NCBI GenBank assembly: GCA_964477295.1 | Contig: CAYZEZ010000081.1 | Location: 1-17,222 of the forward strand | Source: CAYZEZ01 sp964477295 | GTDB lineage: Bacteria; Bacteroidota; Bacteroidia; Bacteroidales; SM23-62 | Length of the DNA: 17,222 nucleotides | Direction of reading: 5' to 3' | Shown here: positions 14,976 to 17,222 of the stretch, one piece after another | Layout: the number at the start of each line of letters is the position of its first letter | Position numbering within the stretch: the first letter of the stretch is position 1 | Program-made: the position numbers and the translations under genes | The notes under the pieces: generated by a model | What the model was told of the DNA's origin: nothing | Databases searched by the model: none | Seen by the model: the letters and a program-made list of their open reading frames with translations, nothing else

Positions 14976-17222
14976 ATGAAAAAAGAAGAAAATATACATT
15001 CGGTAAATGCATGGCAGGAAGAAATAATTATACCCACCTATCCCGTAGGAAAACCTGAAAAAAATCCCATGTTCTTTGAGAAAAGGGTATACCAGGGGAG
15101 CAGTGGTGCAGTATACCCGTATCCGGTCATTGAAAAGATCTCTGATAACAGGAAAGATAAGAAATGGGTTGCCCTGTATCTTGAAAACAGGTATTTAAAA
15201 ATCATGATCCTGCCTGAACTGGGCGGCAGAATTCAAATGGCTTACGATAAAACGAAGGATCGTCATTTTGTTTATTACAACCAGGTCATTAAACCAGCCC
15301 TGGCAGGATTAACCGGCCCCTGGATTTCAGGTGGAATAGAATTTAACTGGCCCCAGCACCATCGCCCATCCACTTTCGATCCGGTGGATTTCAAAATAGA
15401 TGAAAATCCGGATGGAAGTAAAACGGTCTGGTGCAACGAAGTAGAAAGAATGTTCCGTACCAGGGGAATAACTGGCTTCACTTTGTATCCTGATAAGGCC
15501 TATCTTGAAGTCAATGTCAGACTCTATAACCGCACTCCTTATCCACAGACTTTTCTGTGGTGGGCCAATCCGGCGCTGCATGTGAACGAACATTATCAAT
15601 CGGTCTTCCCGCCCGACGTTCATGCAGTATTTGATAATGGGAGAAGGGATGTTTCATCCTTTCCGGTTGCATCAGGAACCTACTGTAATGTAGATTATTC
15701 AGCCGGCGTTGATATTTCCTGGTATAAAAATATCCCTGTTCCGACATCTTATATGGCCGCCGTTTCAAAATATGATTTTGTCGGGGGCTATGAACACGAT
15801 ACCAGGGGAGGTATACTTCACATAGCCAATCATCATATTTCACCCGGTAAAAAGCAATGGACATGGGGTAATGGGGATTTCGGCAATGCCTGGTACAGGA
15901 ACCTGACCGATGAAGACGGCCCTTATGTGGAATTAATGTGCGGGGTATATTCAGAGAATCAACCCGATTTTTCCTGGCTCATGCCAGGGGAAGAAAAATC
16001 ATTCAAACAGTATTTTCTTCCTTACAAGGATGTAGGATTGGTTAAAAATGCCACTAAGGAGGCATTGTTGAATTTAGAATTCCTTGATAACCAGGTTAAT
16101 ATAAAAATATATACTACATCTGAATTTCCCGGTACCCGTGTACAACTGGATATAAGGGATAGTCTGTATTTTGAAGACACTTACGATTCATCCCCGGAAG
16201 GATATTACGAAAAAACGGTTCATTTTTCACCTGATATCAATGATGAAGACATCAGGGTAACTGTTTTTGATAACTCCGGAAGAACAATGGTCGAGTGGCA
16301 ACCGGAAGAACCGGAATATAAACCGGTGCCGGAACCGGCCAGCGCTGTAAAAAAACCACATGAAATTACCGACACGGAACAACTTTTTCTTACAGGCCTT
16401 CATCTTGAACAATATCGGCATGCCACTTTTGATCCGACAGAATACTACATGGAAGCTCTTAGGCGTAATCCGGGAAGTGTTCATTGCAATAATGCAATGG
16501 GGCTGTGGTTACTCCGACGGGGTCAGTTCGCTAAAGCCGAGAAATATTTCAGAAAAGCCATTGATACCCTGAATGAAAGAAATCCAAACCCTTATGATGG
16601 AGAACCATTCTATAACCTGGGGATCACCCTGAAATTGCAAGGGAGATACCAGGAAGCGTATGATGCATTCTTTAAATCAACCTGGAACGCTGCCTTGCAG
16701 GATGCAGGATATTTTAACCTGGCTCAGATTGCCTGCATCAATAAGGATTGGGAAGAAGCCCTTCAATTTGTTAATCAATCTTTACAAAGGAATTCATTCA
16801 ATCATAAGGCCAGGCACCTGGAAATTGCCATCCTCCGCAAACTCGACCAGAAGGAAAAAGCCCTGAAGAAAATAAAAGAATCGCTAAGCCTTGATCCTTT
16901 TAACTTTGGCGTTTTGTTTGAATATTATCTTATTGAAGGGAAAGAAGAAAGGCTATCTGACTTTCACCAACTTATCCGGAAAAATATTCATAATTACATC
17001 GAGTTTGCGCTCGATTATGCCCATACGGGCTTATTTGATGAAGCCATACAATTGCTCGACTCAGGGGTAAATGAACAGGGAAAGAAAATATATCCAATGG
17101 CCTTGTATTACCTTGGATGGTTTGCCAGCAGGAAGAATGATCAGAGCAGATCCATCAGTTACTTTAAAAAAGCATCCGGTCAAAATCCTGATTATTGCTT
17201 TCCAAACAGGATCGAGTCAGTA
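14976..17222 (+). CDS. DUF5107-domain TPR protein, C-terminus missing
   Basis: The open frame runs from the ATG at 14976 to the window edge, 749 codons without a stop. An ATG at 14968 is followed at once by a stop, so 14976 is chosen. No signal peptide is seen, so a cytoplasmic location is likely. Residues about 10-350 match the DUF5107 outline, with L-P-E-L-G-G-R-I-Q (79-87), G-G-I-E-F-N-W-P-Q-H-H (119-129) and W-W-A-N-P-A (195-200). These resemble the galactose-mutarotase-like beta-sandwich fold, which suggests sugar binding. A linker with many Pro and Glu residues (about 444-460) precedes helical TPR-like repeats from about 465 onward, e.g. N-A-M-G-L-W-L-L-R-R-G-Q-F-A-K-A-E-K-Y-F and F-Y-N-L-G-I-T-L-K-L-Q-G-R-Y-Q-E-A. 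Full-length relatives are about 1,000 residues or more. Function is not established to my knowledge; a role in glycan metabolism is inferred from fold and neighbours. Confidence 0.85.
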   Translation, partial: MKKEENIHSVNAWQEEIIIPTYPVGKPEKNPMFFEKRVYQGSSGAVYPYPVIEKISDNRKDKKWVALYLENRYLKIMILPELGGRIQMAYDKTKDRHFVYYNQVIKPALAGLTGPWISGGIEFNWPQHHRPSTFDPVDFKIDENPDGSKTVWCNEVERMFRTRGITGFTLYPDKAYLEVNVRLYNRTPYPQTFLWWANPALHVNEHYQSVFPPDVHAVFDNGRRDVSSFPVASGTYCNVDYSAGVDISWYKNIPVPTSYMAAVSKYDFVGGYEHDTRGGILHIANHHISPGKKQWTWGNGDFGNAWYRNLTDEDGPYVELMCGVYSENQPDFSWLMPGEEKSFKQYFLPYKDVGLVKNATKEALLNLEFLDNQVNIKIYTTSEFPGTRVQLDIRDSLYFEDTYDSSPEGYYEKTVHFSPDINDEDIRVTVFDNSGRTMVEWQPEEPEYKPVPEPASAVKKPHEITDTEQLFLTGLHLEQYRHATFDPTEYYMEALRRNPGSVHCNNAMGLWLLRRGQFAKAEKYFRKAIDTLNERNPNPYDGEPFYNLGITLKLQGRYQEAYDAFFKSTWNAALQDAGYFNLAQIACINKDWEEALQFVNQSLQRNSFNHKARHLEIAILRKLDQKEKALKKIKESLSLDPFNFGVLFEYYLIEGKEERLSDFHQLIRKNIHNYIEFALDYAHTGLFDEAIQLLDSGVNEQGKKIYPMALYYLGWFASRKNDQSRSISYFKKASGQNPDYCFPNRIESV

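Noticed and set aside
1..17222. Canonical polysaccharide utilisation locus, mobile element or CRISPR array
   Set aside because: There is no SusC/SusD pair, transposase, integrase, terminal inverted repeat or regularly spaced repeat in the window.

Overview
The window reads as chromosomal DNA from a member of the Bacteroidota, most likely a free-living or gut-type polysaccharide degrader. The supporting signs are a type IX secretion (Por) sorting domain on one secreted protein, start codons without clear Shine-Dalgarno sequences, three upstream matches to the Bacteroidota -7 promoter element TAnnTTTG, a Bacteroidota-style stand-alone FtsX/MacB permease, a GH95 fucosidase and a DUF5107-TPR protein. 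I see no rRNA, tRNA, CRISPR array, transposase, integrase or phage gene. Genus cannot be read from this sequence.

Layout, left to right. 1-135 is the last 44 codons of an OmpR-type response regulator. 205-870 encodes a small exported protein with TolB/PD40-like repeats. 1197-2408 encodes a Tat-exported aldo/keto reductase-like protein with two C-terminal four-cysteine motifs and a degenerate catalytic tetrad. 2424-2666 looks like a broken lipoprotein gene. 2678-3433 encodes an exported alpha/beta hydrolase, convergent with 3445-4773 (minus strand), a Ycf48/BNR-repeat type IX substrate. 4927-5934 and 5931-6785 form a tight pair with an ATGA overlap: a Tat-exported Gfo/Idh/MocA-type oxidoreductase and an exported EEP-superfamily phosphodiesterase. 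6982-8481 encodes a sodium-coupled NSS/SNF transporter, followed by 8588-9811, a UroD-superfamily methyltransferase-like protein. 9866-12328 (minus strand) encodes a GH95 alpha-L-fucosidase. 12516-14858 encodes an FtsX-type permease. 14976 to the window end encodes a DUF5107-TPR protein that runs off the edge.

How the genes may work together (inference). Most products are exported: two by Tat, several by Sec and one through type IX. Together they suggest a catabolic neighbourhood acting on glycans, glycosides or phosphodiesters outside the cytoplasm, with a sodium-coupled importer and cytoplasmic enzymes (UroD-like, DUF5107-TPR) behind it. There is no SusC/SusD pair, so this is not a classical polysaccharide utilisation locus within the window. 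Gene directions and gaps indicate several transcription units rather than one operon.

The most unusual item is the aldo/keto reductase-like protein: three of the four catalytic residues appear replaced, while the fold motifs, the Tat signal and eight cysteines remain. I did not find a clearly undescribed multi-gene system; the candidates are listed with their limits.
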